From CATQHB01 sp965262595 (lineage in GTDB: Bacteria > Chloroflexota > Dehalococcoidia > Lucifugimonadales > UBA3495), in assembly GCA_965262595.1 (NCBI GenBank), contig OZ253548.1, positions 1,550,001 through 1,614,000 of the forward strand: DNA of 64,000 nt. The letters are read 5' to 3'. Position 1 is the stretch's first letter. Each line of letters starts with the position of its first letter. A program made the translations under genes and the position numbers. The notes beneath the pieces are model-generated. The model worked only from the letters and a program-made list of their open reading frames with translations. It made no database searches and was not told the origin of the DNA. Positions 8,597-17,107 of the stretch are shown here, in pieces.

Positions 8597-11596
8597 ATGC
8601 CCAGGCCCAGAAGAACCCGCGCCGCCGCCGGCAAGTCCCCAGGTAAATCTGTTGAGACGTTGCGCCACGAGGAAGACACCCGCACCAACATTCCCACCGC
8701 TGAGTACCAGTCGCTGCTGAAGGAGAAGCAGGAGTCGCCCTTGCGCGTGGCCTACCAGCGGCGCAACCGCGACCTGGACCCCCAACTGGTCTGGCGAGGC
8801 AAGGACGAGCAGGACCTGGACGACCTGGTGGTGAACGTTCCGCCCCTCTACATCCAGGAAAAAGTGCACCCCAAGGCCCTCATCGCCGACCTGCTGCGCC
8901 AGTCCAGAAACGGCCGGGTGTCCGACGATCACCAGACGGATATGTTCGCTGACTTTAACGGCATACCCGAGGGCGCCGACCGCACCGAGTTCTACCAGCA
9001 CGACGGCTACTGGCAGAACCGCATGATTCTCGGCGACAGCCTGCAAGTTATGGCGTCCCTGGCAGAGCGCGAGGGCTTGCAAGGCAAGGTGCAGTGCATC
9101 TACATCGACCCGCCCTACGGCATCAAGTTCAACTCCAACTTCCAGTGGTCCACCACCAGCCGCGACGTGCGCGACGGCAACCGCGAGCACATCACCCGCG
9201 AGCCGGAGCAGGTCAAGGCCTTCCGCGACACCTGGCGCGACGGCATCCACTCCTACCTGACCTACCTGCGCGACCGCTTCACCATCGCCCGCGACCTGCT
9301 GTCCGACTCCGGCTCCATCTTCGTGCAGATTGGGGATGAGAACGTTCACCGGGTGCGGGCGATTATGGATGAGGTGTTTGGAGAGGATAATTTTGTCTCT
9401 TTAATTCACTTTCAAACAACCACAGGTCAAGCCTCTGAGTTACTTCCGAGGTCGGGAGATTACGTAATTTGGTTTGCCCGCCGCCGTACTTTGATCAAAT
9501 CCCGAAAACTTTATATGGATAAGGACATATCGGAGTTAGCAAGTTACAGCCAAGCGCGCGATAAGATAACAGGTGAATCCCGACGCCTTACGTCGGACGA
9601 AAGAAGCGGTCGTGAACCTATTTCAAACGAATGGGTTGTCTACTCAGCACAGAATCTTCGCTCCCAGAATGGCGGTCCGGAAACCCAGCGGACTTTCAAG
9701 TTTAGTGGCCGGACATTTGATTGTGGCCCCAATCATCATTGGAAAACACCGCCCGTGCCTGGCATCCGGAGACTTGGTTCAGCTGACCGATTACAGATCA
9801 ACGGAAATTCTCCAAATTATGTTCGGTTAGTTACTGACTACCCAGTTATTGAGTACACCGACCAATGGAGAGACACGGCTATTGCGGGGTTTAGCGGTGA
9901 TTCGAAACGTTATATTGTTGAAACTCCTACGAAGGTCATCCAACGTTGCATCCTGATGACCACCGACCCAGGCGACCTGGTGCTGGACCCCACCTGCGGC
10001 TCCGGCACTGCCGCCTACGTTGCCGAGCAATGGGGGCGGCGTTGGATCACCATAGACACCTCCCGCGTCGCCCTGGCGCTGGCCCGCGCCCGCATCATGG
10101 GCGCCCGCTACCCCTACTATCTGCTGGCCGACAGTAAGGACGGGCAGTTAAAAGAAGCAGAAATCAGCCGCCGGGCGTCCTCGGAAATGCCCACCTACGG
10201 CAACGTCCGGCAGGGGTTCGTATATGAGCGGGTGCCCCACATCACCCTGCGGGCCATCGCCAACAACACCGAGATTGACGTCATTTACGAGGAGTACCAG
10301 GAGAAGCTTGAACCGCTCCGCCAGGAGTTGAACATAGCGTTGGGACGGAACTATGAGGAATGGGAGCTTCCCCGCGAAGCCAGCGACCCGTGGCCTGAGT
10401 CAGCATCAGAGGCATGGCTCGTTGTCAAAGGCCTGGGCAACACGGATGCCGATAAAGCCACCGCGCTGCGGGTATTGAACTCGGAATTGGCTCGAAACTA
10501 CACCCTTGACGAGGTGCCCGACCACCCCCGGGACCCGTGGGAACCCGCCGCGACCGACTTGCATCAACAGTGGTGGGAGCAGCGAATTGCCCGCCAGAAG
10601 AAGATAGACGCCTCAATAGCCGCCAAGGCCGACTACGAGTACCTGTACGACAAGCCCTACGAGGACCGGAGCAAGGTGCGCGTCGCCGGCCCCTTTACCG
10701 TGGAGAGCATTTCGCCCCACCGGGTGCTGGGCGTGGACGAGAACGGCGAAGTGATCGACGGCATCGCCGAACCCCGCAATGGCTATGGCACCGGCTACGA
10801 CTTCGGCCAGGTCATCCTGGAGAACCTGAAACGCTCCGGCGTCCAGCAGGCCCACAAGGAGGACCGGATAACCTTCGCCTCCTTGACACCCTGGCCGGGG
10901 CGGTTCGTCTGCGCCGAAGGGCGCTACGTCGAGGGCGGCAGCGTTGATGACGACGATGACGCGCCTTCGGGGCCGGAGCGACGGGCGGCGGTCTTCATCG
11001 GCCCGGAGTTCGGCACCGTCTCAAGGCCCGACCTGGTGGAGGCGGCGCGGGAGGCGGCTGACGGCGGTTTCGACGTGCTCATCGCCTGCGCCTTCAACTA
11101 CGACGCCCACACCACGGAGTTCGAGAGTCTGGGGAGAGTGCCGGTGCTGAAGGCCAGGATGAACGCCGACCTGCACATGGCCGGCGAGCTGAAGAACACG
11201 GGCAATGGCAATCTCTTTGTCATCTTCGGCGAACCGGACATAGACGTCGAGGACGCCGGGGACGGGCAGCTACAGGTGAAGGTCAACGGTGTGGACGTGT
11301 TCCACCCCAACACCGGCGAGGTGCGCAGCGACGGCCCCGACGGCATCGCCTGCTGGTTCATCGACACCGACTATAACCAGGAAAGCTTCTTCGTCCGCCA
11401 CGCCTACTTCCTCGGCGCCGGCGACCCCTACAAGTCCCTGAAGACCACCCTCCGCGCCGAAATAGACGAGGACGCCTGGGCCACTCTTAACAGCGCCACG
11501 TCACGGCCGTTCCCGCGCCCGGAGTCGGGCCGCATTGCCGTCAAGGTAATCAATCACCTGGGGGATGAGGTTATGAAAGTGTTTCGGGTGGGGTGA
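8597..11596 (+). CDS. DNA adenine-type methyltransferase (beta class), modification partner
   Basis: 999 residues, with AGGAGG eight bases before the ATG. Catalytic motif IV DPPYG lies at about residue 171. The SAM-binding motif LDPTCGSGTA follows at about 464. DPPY before FxGxG defines the beta class (N6_N4_Mtase), common in type III Mod subunits. Between them, residues about 262-450 are encoded by DNA clearly richer in A+T than the flanks; this is where the target-recognition region sits. The long C-terminal part (residues 520-999) is typical of the large partners of BPTD_3080-type nucleases. The enzyme should protect self DNA from the upstream helicase-nuclease. Confidence 0.9.
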   Translation: MPRPRRTRAAAGKSPGKSVETLRHEEDTRTNIPTAEYQSLLKEKQESPLRVAYQRRNRDLDPQLVWRGKDEQDLDDLVVNVPPLYIQEKVHPKALIADLLRQSRNGRVSDDHQTDMFADFNGIPEGADRTEFYQHDGYWQNRMILGDSLQVMASLAEREGLQGKVQCIYIDPPYGIKFNSNFQWSTTSRDVRDGNREHITREPEQVKAFRDTWRDGIHSYLTYLRDRFTIARDLLSDSGSIFVQIGDENVHRVRAIMDEVFGEDNFVSLIHFQTTTGQASELLPRSGDYVIWFARRRTLIKSRKLYMDKDISELASYSQARDKITGESRRLTSDERSGREPISNEWVVYSAQNLRSQNGGPETQRTFKFSGRTFDCGPNHHWKTPPVPGIRRLGSADRLQINGNSPNYVRLVTDYPVIEYTDQWRDTAIAGFSGDSKRYIVETPTKVIQRCILMTTDPGDLVLDPTCGSGTAAYVAEQWGRRWITIDTSRVALALARARIMGARYPYYLLADSKDGQLKEAEISRRASSEMPTYGNVRQGFVYERVPHITLRAIANNTEIDVIYEEYQEKLEPLRQELNIALGRNYEEWELPREASDPWPESASEAWLVVKGLGNTDADKATALRVLNSELARNYTLDEVPDHPRDPWEPAATDLHQQWWEQRIARQKKIDASIAAKADYEYLYDKPYEDRSKVRVAGPFTVESISPHRVLGVDENGEVIDGIAEPRNGYGTGYDFGQVILENLKRSGVQQAHKEDRITFASLTPWPGRFVCAEGRYVEGGSVDDDDDAPSGPERRAAVFIGPEFGTVSRPDLVEAAREAADGGFDVLIACAFNYDAHTTEFESLGRVPVLKARMNADLHMAGELKNTGNGNLFVIFGEPDIDVEDAGDGQLQVKVNGVDVFHPNTGEVRSDGPDGIACWFIDTDYNQESFFVRHAYFLGAGDPYKSLKTTLRAEIDEDAWATLNSATSRPFPRPESGRIAVKVINHLGDEVMKVFRVG

Positions 11597-11617
11597 TGGG
11601 AGTACTGTGCCGAAGAC

Positions 11618-11678
11618 ATATATAGCGAAATTAGTCATATTATGTTTTTCTTGTAATTTGGCTAATATTGCTATATAT
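11618..11678. promoter_or_regulatory. Inverted repeat operator in the AAA ATPase promoter
   Basis: The arms ATATATAGCGAAATTAG (11618-11634) and CTAATATTGCTATATAT (11662-11678) match at 15 of 17 positions. They flank a very AT-rich spacer containing TTGTAATTTGGC, directly before the ATG at 11686. The layout suggests a repressor-bound promoter, separating the ATPase/helicase pair from the restriction-modification genes. Confidence 0.6.
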
Positions 11679-11685
11679 TAGCGCT

Positions 11686-12873
11686 ATGGATCCGATACGC
11701 AACCCATACGCACCAGGGGCGGGAACGCCGCCACCTGAACTGGCCGGCCGCGGTGAGGTACGTTCCATGGCGCACATCGCGCTTGAGCGTACCAAAATTG
11801 GACGCCCAAGCAAGAGTCTTTTGATGGTCGGCCTGCGCGGTGTTGGCAAGACCGTACTTCTGGACCGCATCCGGGAAGACGCCGAAGAAACGGGCATTTC
11901 CGCCCTACGTATCGAGGCGCCCGAGGGGCGTTCTCTTCCGTCCGTCCTGGCGCCTCAACTGAGAATTGCGTTGCTGAAACTCTCAAATCGAGCGGCCGCC
12001 AAACAGTTGGCTCAACGCGCGCTCAGAGGGCTTGCAGGATTTGTTGGCGCCCTAAAAGTGAAATACCAGGACATCGAGGTCGGTTTAGACTTCGACTCCG
12101 AGCCTGGTTTAGCAGATAACGGGGATTTGGAAGTCGACTTGCAGGCGTTGTTGGAAGTAGTTGGCGATGCAGCCAAGGCCGATGGGACTTGTGTAGGGAT
12201 ATTCATAGACGAAATTCAATACGTGAAAGAAGATGAACTAGCCGCGCTGATCACTGCGTTGCACCGGACATCTCAACGGCAACTTCCGGTAATAATGCTC
12301 GGGGCCGGCTTGCCCCAGGTGCGGGGCCGAATGAGAAAGGCCAAGTCTTACGCGGAGCGGCTTTTTGAGTTCCCTGAAATCGGCCCATTATCTGATACGG
12401 ACGCCAGGCTGGCCATTTCCAAGCCAGCGGCGGCCGAGGAAGTAGTGATTGAGGCTGCCGCTCTGGATGCCATCGTACATCAAACGCGATGCTATCCCTA
12501 CTTTTTGCAGGAATGGGGTAAGCATATTTGGGATGTGGCAGATAGGTCTCCGATCACGGCCGCTGATGTGGAAATGGCGTCCCGACAAACCGTGGCTACT
12601 CTAGATGGGAGCTTTTTCCTGGTCAGGTTTGACCGGTTGACCCCGTCGGAAAAAAAGTACGTACGAGCCATGGCAGCGCTTGGGGCGGGACCTCATCGTT
12701 CCGGTGATATTGCAAATGAACTGAGCCGCCAAGTGAGTTCTTTGGCCCCGACCCGAAATCAATTGATTGCAAAAGGCATGATCTGGAGTCCAAGCCACGG
12801 TGACACCGCCTTTACGGTTCCAATGTTCGATGAGTTCATGTTGCGCATTATGCCCGGCAATGACTGGCGATAA
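11686..12873 (+). CDS. AAA ATPase (ORC/STAND-like NTPase)
   Basis: 395 residues. Walker A GLRGVGKT lies at about 49-56 after a NPYAPGAGTPPPELAGR entry typical of these ATPases. Walker B GIFIDEIQ lies at about 172-178. A sensor-like MLGAGLPQVRG follows, then a C-terminal winged-helix-like region (about residues 310-390). The start at ATG 11686 lies eight bases after the inverted repeat and has no clear Shine-Dalgarno, so translation may be nearly leaderless. The next gene starts 16 bp after the stop, implying an operon. Its role is unknown; such ATPases are frequent in defence islands. Confidence 0.82.
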   Translation: MDPIRNPYAPGAGTPPPELAGRGEVRSMAHIALERTKIGRPSKSLLMVGLRGVGKTVLLDRIREDAEETGISALRIEAPEGRSLPSVLAPQLRIALLKLSNRAAAKQLAQRALRGLAGFVGALKVKYQDIEVGLDFDSEPGLADNGDLEVDLQALLEVVGDAAKADGTCVGIFIDEIQYVKEDELAALITALHRTSQRQLPVIMLGAGLPQVRGRMRKAKSYAERLFEFPEIGPLSDTDARLAISKPAAAEEVVIEAAALDAIVHQTRCYPYFLQEWGKHIWDVADRSPITAADVEMASRQTVATLDGSFFLVRFDRLTPSEKKYVRAMAALGAGPHRSGDIANELSRQVSSLAPTRNQLIAKGMIWSPSHGDTAFTVPMFDEFMLRIMPGNDWR

Positions 12874-12888
12874 TCCGCACGGTTATTG

Positions 12889-14958
12889 ATGCAATTCCGC
12901 ATAGCCGACACCTTCACCGCCAGCCTGGCCCGCCTCACCAACGAGCAGCAGAAGGCCGCTAAAACCACCGCCTTTGACTTGCAGGTCAACCCGGCTCAGC
13001 CGGGCCACAGCTTGCACCGGGTCACCGGCGCGCGCGACCCCAACTTCTGGTCAGCTCGCGTTAACCTGGACTTCCGAATCATCGTTCACCGAACGGACGA
13101 AGGAGTGACGCTGTGCTATGTCGGCCATCATGACGACGCCTACAAGTGGGCCGAAAGCCGAAAGCTGGAGACCCACCCGACCACCGGCGCCGCCCAATTG
13201 GTGGAACTGCGGGAGGTTATCCAGGAGATTGCGGTCCCATCATACGTTGAAGCCGCGTTTCAGGCTCTGCCAAAGCCGCCACTTTTCTCACACATCCCGG
13301 ACGACCAACTGCTGGGCTACGGGGTGCCGGTTGAATGGCTGAACGACGTTAAAGCCGCGGACGAAGACAGTTTGTTGGACTTGGGCGACCACCTGCCAAC
13401 GGAGGCGGTCGAGGCGCTGCTGGAATTAGCTGTTGGCAAGACGCCGCAACCATCCCTTCCGGCGCCTTCAGGAACCGACCCCTTCGATCATCCCGACGCC
13501 CTGCGCCGTTTCCGCGTTATGCGAAATGTCGAAGAGTTGGAAGAGGCGTTGGAATATCCCTGGGAGAAATGGACCATATTCCTTCATCCGGCTCAGTTAG
13601 GCCTCGTGGAGCGTAACTACAACGGGCCGGCCCGGGTTTCCGGCTCTGCCGGCACCGGAAAGACGGTCGTGGCTCTCCACCGGGCCGCATTCCTGGCCAA
13701 GTCCAACCCGGATGCCCGCATTTTGCTCACCACCTTCTCCGACGCGTTGGCGAATTTGTTGAGAGCCAAATTTCAACTGCTGGTCCATCAAGAGGTGCAA
13801 CCCGATGGAAGAATCATGGTCGATTCATTGGATGCAGTTGGCCTCAGCCTCTACGAGGCCAGGTTTGGGTCTCCGGCCTTGGCGCGGCGAGAAGCGGTAG
13901 AGTCCCTTGTCGATGACGCCGCTAGGCTGGAGGATGCCACTTTCTCCCTGGCATTCCTCTTGACGGAGTGGGACCGGGTAGTGGACGCCTGGCAGTTAGC
14001 TACATGGGAAGACTATCGGGATGTAGCCCGTATCGGTCGCTACCGCAGGTTATCCGAGAGCCAAAGAAAGAATTTATGGCCGGTGTTCGAACGGGTCAAG
14101 TCGGGATTGCGAGACCGGGGACTGGTAACCAGGGCCGAAATGTTCGGGCGACTGACCAAAGAAATCGAGCAACTGGGGAAGCCTCCCTTCCGATTCGTCG
14201 TGATTGACGAAGCCCAGGACCTAAGTGTTGCTCAGTTGAGGTTCCTGGCTGCCTTGGCCGGAGGCCGGCCAAACGGACTCTATTTTGCCGGCGACCTGGG
14301 CCAACGCATTTTCCAACAACCCTTCTCCTGGAAGGAACTTGGCGTTGACGTGCGGGGCCGTTCTCAAACACTGCGGATAAACTACCGCACCTCACATCAA
14401 ATCAGGACACAGGCAGACCGTCTTTTGGACCCAGCGATGTCCGACGTCGACGGCAACCTGGAAGAACGGAAAGGCACTGTCTCGGTATTCAACGGGCCAA
14501 AGCCAACCATTCAAGTCCTGGAAGACGAGGAGGGTGAGTCCATCGCAGTGAGCGACTGGTTGACTGCCAGAATCTCTGAGGGCTTGCAGCCCAGCGAGAT
14601 CAGCGTATTCGTCCGGTCAACCGAGCAGATTGAGCGGGCGGTGGCGACGGTCAAACTCTCCGGAGTACCCTATGCCGTGCTGGACGACGACATGGAAGCA
14701 ACAGGGGGTTGTTTAACAATCAGCACGATGCACTTGGTCAAGGGCCTTGAGTTCCGCGCAGTCGCCTTGATGGCCTGCGACTCTGAGGTCATTCCTCTCC
14801 AATCCCGCGTGGAGTCTATCGCGGATGAGGCGGACTTGGAGGAGATTTACAACACCGAACGGAACCTGCTCTACGTGGCCTGCACCCGCGCCCGAGACCA
14901 CCTGCTGGTCACCGGGGTCAAGCCAGCATCGGAGTTCCTGGACGATTTACGGATGTGA
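12889..14958 (+). CDS. RelE-like domain fused to UvrD/Rep-family helicase
   Basis: 689 residues. Residues 1-90 look like a RelE/ParE/HigB-fold toxin domain (FRIADTFTASLARL, then ARVNLDFRIIVHRTDEGVTLCYVGHHDDAYKW). The rest is a superfamily 1 helicase: Walker A SGSAGTGKTVVALHRAA (about 251-267), VIDEAQD (about 438), a QTLRINYRTS motif, and LYVACTRARDHLLV (about 660). UvrD enzymes translocate 3' to 5' on single-stranded DNA. The RelE-like part lacks an adjacent antitoxin gene, so it may instead act as a ribosome- or nucleic-acid-binding module. ATG 12889 follows a TTG that could also start translation. Confidence 0.85.
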   Translation: MQFRIADTFTASLARLTNEQQKAAKTTAFDLQVNPAQPGHSLHRVTGARDPNFWSARVNLDFRIIVHRTDEGVTLCYVGHHDDAYKWAESRKLETHPTTGAAQLVELREVIQEIAVPSYVEAAFQALPKPPLFSHIPDDQLLGYGVPVEWLNDVKAADEDSLLDLGDHLPTEAVEALLELAVGKTPQPSLPAPSGTDPFDHPDALRRFRVMRNVEELEEALEYPWEKWTIFLHPAQLGLVERNYNGPARVSGSAGTGKTVVALHRAAFLAKSNPDARILLTTFSDALANLLRAKFQLLVHQEVQPDGRIMVDSLDAVGLSLYEARFGSPALARREAVESLVDDAARLEDATFSLAFLLTEWDRVVDAWQLATWEDYRDVARIGRYRRLSESQRKNLWPVFERVKSGLRDRGLVTRAEMFGRLTKEIEQLGKPPFRFVVIDEAQDLSVAQLRFLAALAGGRPNGLYFAGDLGQRIFQQPFSWKELGVDVRGRSQTLRINYRTSHQIRTQADRLLDPAMSDVDGNLEERKGTVSVFNGPKPTIQVLEDEEGESIAVSDWLTARISEGLQPSEISVFVRSTEQIERAVATVKLSGVPYAVLDDDMEATGGCLTISTMHLVKGLEFRAVALMACDSEVIPLQSRVESIADEADLEEIYNTERNLLYVACTRARDHLLVTGVKPASEFLDDLRM

Positions 14959-15231
14959 GCAGTGTGTGCTTTCCTAAGACCCTTTGACAAACTGGGGCGC
15001 AGTTCGCCGACTTGATTGACGCCGCTCCGGGCAGCGGCCGTAACCCAGCTAAAGGGGGGTCCCGCTCAGGCATCCTCCGGGCCAACTGGGGGCTTGGCCT
15101 GAGTGGTCATCACCCGCCTGCAAGAATACCCGGGTCCCAAACTGAAGCACCCGCTGTGACATAGGCGCCAACATCGTTATTGACCCAAATCCGCTCCTCC
15201 ACAGCAAGGCCATTCCTGTCAAAGACAGGTA

Positions 15232-15259
15232 TATTAACCCGGTATATACCGGGTTAATA
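15232..15259. promoter_or_regulatory. Perfect 28-bp palindrome upstream of the RHH-like gene
   Basis: The sequence reads TATTAACCCGGTAT followed by its exact reverse complement. It lies 25 bp before the ATG at 15284 and overlaps the expected promoter. The same half-site recurs inside and after the gene, pointing to autoregulation by the encoded protein or to an iteron-type site. Confidence 0.7.
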
Positions 15260-15283
15260 GGAGCAGATGGAGGTGCGCGAAGC

Positions 15284-15802
15284 ATGGAAACCCATGTGGT
15301 CAAGGGAACTCAGGAGATATTAACCCAGGACTTACCTCAGGCAGAAGAGCTATTAACCCAAGAGGGGCCACAGGACGCTGAGGTATTAACCGACGAACCA
15401 GCGGACAAGAAACCGCACACCCGAAACCGGCGCGCCCGGGCCTTCACAATGTCGGATGAGGTTCACGCTCTCCTCGGCACACTGGCACAGCGCAATGGCA
15501 CCAATATGAGCACCTATATAGAAACCCTTATCCTCACCGCCGACGACCTGTCCCTCACCCCCCAAGCCCAGGAACTCCTGGGCGTCATAGCGACAAAGAC
15601 CGGTAAGACCCGTGGCCAAGTCCTAGAAATGCTGGTGCTGAACGCGGAGGGTATCATGTCTTGGGAACCGCCCCAGCTGAAACCCAAGCCCTGGTGGAAA
15701 TTCTGGCAGCCGCCGCAGTCGGAGCAATCGCCGGCACCGTTGTTCAGGTCCATCGTGGAAGCCGGCTCAACGCCAAAACTGAGTGGTATCGATAGGAGCT
15801 GA
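15284..15802 (+). CDS. Ribbon-helix-helix-like DNA-binding protein
   Basis: 172 residues, with GGAGG ten bases before the ATG. Residues 10-45 contain three 11-residue repeats (EILTQDLPQAE, ELLTQEGPQDA, EVLTDEPADKK). Next comes a basic stretch (RNRRARA), then FTMSDEVHALLGTLAQRNGTNMSTYIETLI, which reads as a ribbon-helix-helix of the CopG/Arc kind. A second similar unit is LTPQAQELLGVIATKTGKTRGQVLEMLV. The tail is Pro/Trp-rich. The gene is surrounded by palindromic TATTAACCC sites, so it is probably a self-regulating repressor or a partition/copy-control protein of a former plasmid. Function is inferred from fold and context. Confidence 0.65.
   Translation: METHVVKGTQEILTQDLPQAEELLTQEGPQDAEVLTDEPADKKPHTRNRRARAFTMSDEVHALLGTLAQRNGTNMSTYIETLILTADDLSLTPQAQELLGVIATKTGKTRGQVLEMLVLNAEGIMSWEPPQLKPKPWWKFWQPPQSEQSPAPLFRSIVEAGSTPKLSGIDRS
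15318..15392. repeat. Three TATTAACC half-sites at exact 33-bp spacing inside the RHH-like gene
   Basis: TATTAACC occurs at 15318, 15351 and 15384, all in the same orientation and in the same codon phase (they encode Leu-Thr). A spacing of 33 bp, about three helical turns, puts the sites on one face of the DNA. It also creates the 11-residue protein repeat. Confidence 0.75.
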
Positions 15803-15805
15803 AAT

Positions 15806-15897
15806 TATTAACCCGGTTAATATGCCGTCAAGCGGGGCTGCCAGAGAGTTCCGAACGCAGGGGAGGGCATATCAACCCGCTATTAACCCGGTTAATA
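15806..15897. promoter_or_regulatory. Two TATTAACCCGGTTAATA palindromes
   Basis: Identical 17-bp palindromes lie at 15806-15822 and 15881-15897, 75 bp apart, with one further degenerate half-site (ATCAACCC) between them. The second overlaps the ATG at 15897, suggesting control of the next small gene by the RHH-like protein. Confidence 0.7.
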
Positions 15898-16127
15898 TGA
15901 CAACAGCGGGTTCCTTGAGCGAGTGGCTGACGGCCATATCTTTCATTCGGCTCAACCGGGTGCAGCAGGTGCTGCCGGACGATTATTCCAAGGGGTTTCT
16001 GGAAGGCCAGGTAGGCCTGGCCGCCCGACTGGTCCACTGGGCCCCGGAGGGCCACCTATCCAGCCAGGACGGATCCTGCCGGTGCCTGGCCTGCCGGGTA
16101 ATTGAGGAGCTGCGCCGGGACGGTTGA
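15897..16127 (+). CDS. Small hypothetical protein with a paired-cysteine motif
   Basis: 76 residues from ATG 15897, with an N-terminal amphipathic region and SCRCLACRVIEELRRDG at the end. The start codon lies within a TATTAACCC palindrome, so binding there would block expression. An earlier in-frame start at 15783 would overlap the preceding gene and simply translate the palindromes. No family is recognised. Its position suggests a partner of the RHH-like protein. Confidence 0.45.
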   Translation: MTTAGSLSEWLTAISFIRLNRVQQVLPDDYSKGFLEGQVGLAARLVHWAPEGHLSSQDGSCRCLACRVIEELRRDG

Positions 16128-16222
16128 ACGCTACAACCGGAGGAAATTCGGGGAAATGACCGGAAGATAGACAAGATTTGCCGGCTCTGTTATGTTAACC
16201 GCGAGGGTTTTACACCCAGCTT

Positions 16223-16252
16223 AAAAACAGAAAAACCGGACATTAAGTCCGG
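16223..16252 (-). terminator. Intrinsic terminator on the minus strand
   Basis: Read on the minus strand, a 6-bp GC-rich stem (CCGGAC/GTCCGG) with loop TTAAT is followed by GTTTTTCTGTTTTT. It would end transcription coming from the DUF5679 gene. The stretch 16253-16565 shows no other feature. Confidence 0.65.
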
Positions 16253-16565
16253 CCTCTGCCCCCAGCGGTTGTATTCAGCAATCCGCCGGAGTAGCAAGCA
16301 GAGTTGCGTGACCAACTATGCCTACATTCAGCACATATATTACAAGCCCAGCCCCCAGACTGTAACACCTATCTGTCAGTTTTACCGCTGCTTTTCCACT
16401 GCAAGCCGCTCATTCCCCGCTTAAAAACCCAACCAAGCCGCCCGCCGGCCTTCACCTTGTTCTATGCAAAACCCACCCGGGGCCCTTACGGGTTCTCCCG
16501 GGAGGAGGTTGACCCCGCCGCCGCTTGACGCCGCAAGTGGGAGTTGCTCCCGGGCTCCCCGGCGG

Positions 16566-16727
16566 TTAGCCCAGCTTGCCCATGCGGAACTTTTTGGTGC
16601 CGCAGACGGCGCAGACCGCCCGGGTGGCGTCCCGATGGTTCTTGAGGACCACCTGCTCCAGGTCGTTGGACTCGGTCTTGACCCGGCACTTGAAGCAGTA
16701 GATTAGCGTATCGGGGGAAGTGGTCAT
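16566..16727 (-). CDS. DUF5679 zinc-ribbon protein
   Basis: 53 residues from ATG 16727, ten bases after AGGAGG. Two cysteine pairs, YCFKC (about residue 10) and CAVC (about 38), frame the family pattern of a charged loop, ATR and GTKKFRMGKLG. These tiny zinc-binding proteins are widespread in Chloroflexota and have no assigned function. The gene is alone on its strand and is followed by a terminator about 310 bp downstream. Confidence 0.85.
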   Translation of the reverse strand: MTTSPDTLIYCFKCRVKTESNDLEQVVLKNHRDATRAVCAVCGTKKFRMGKLG

Positions 16728-17107
16728 GGGGGATCGCCTCCTGGAAGGTGGGGATTCCCTGATTCTAACCCATTTCCGGCGTAGCGGGGAACCTCGGAAG
16801 AGCGGGGCGGCGGGAAAGTGTACCACCGCCGACGGCCTACCCACCTGCCGCGGCGGCCCGCCCAGGGATTACCGGGGCGCCGCGGTCCGGCAGGCGGCGC
16901 TCGAAGAACCGCCTCCCGTCGGGCAGTTCCACGAACCGCCGGTGTGAATCAGGCAAAACCACAACTTCTCCTAGATTCATTCTAACTCGCCGAGCGGGGA
17001 CGCGGCGCCCGGTTCCACCAAGCCAAAGCCTCCGGGCGAGGCCAGCGGGCAGCCACCGAACGTAAAGTCGGAACAGCGGGAGTTGTTCCGGTCCGGGACG
17101 CAGAAGA

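Noticed and set aside
15049..15303. 84-codon minus-strand frame upstream of the RHH-like gene
   Set aside because: It reads through the palindromic operator and lacks a ribosome-binding site. Another minus frame there (DRNGLAVEERIWVNNDVGAY) looks slightly protein-like but is too short and has no start.
16486..16844. Longer N-terminal extension of the DUF5679 protein
   Set aside because: The family starts at the inner ATG 16727, which has AGGAGG at proper spacing; the extension is Arg/Pro-rich noise.
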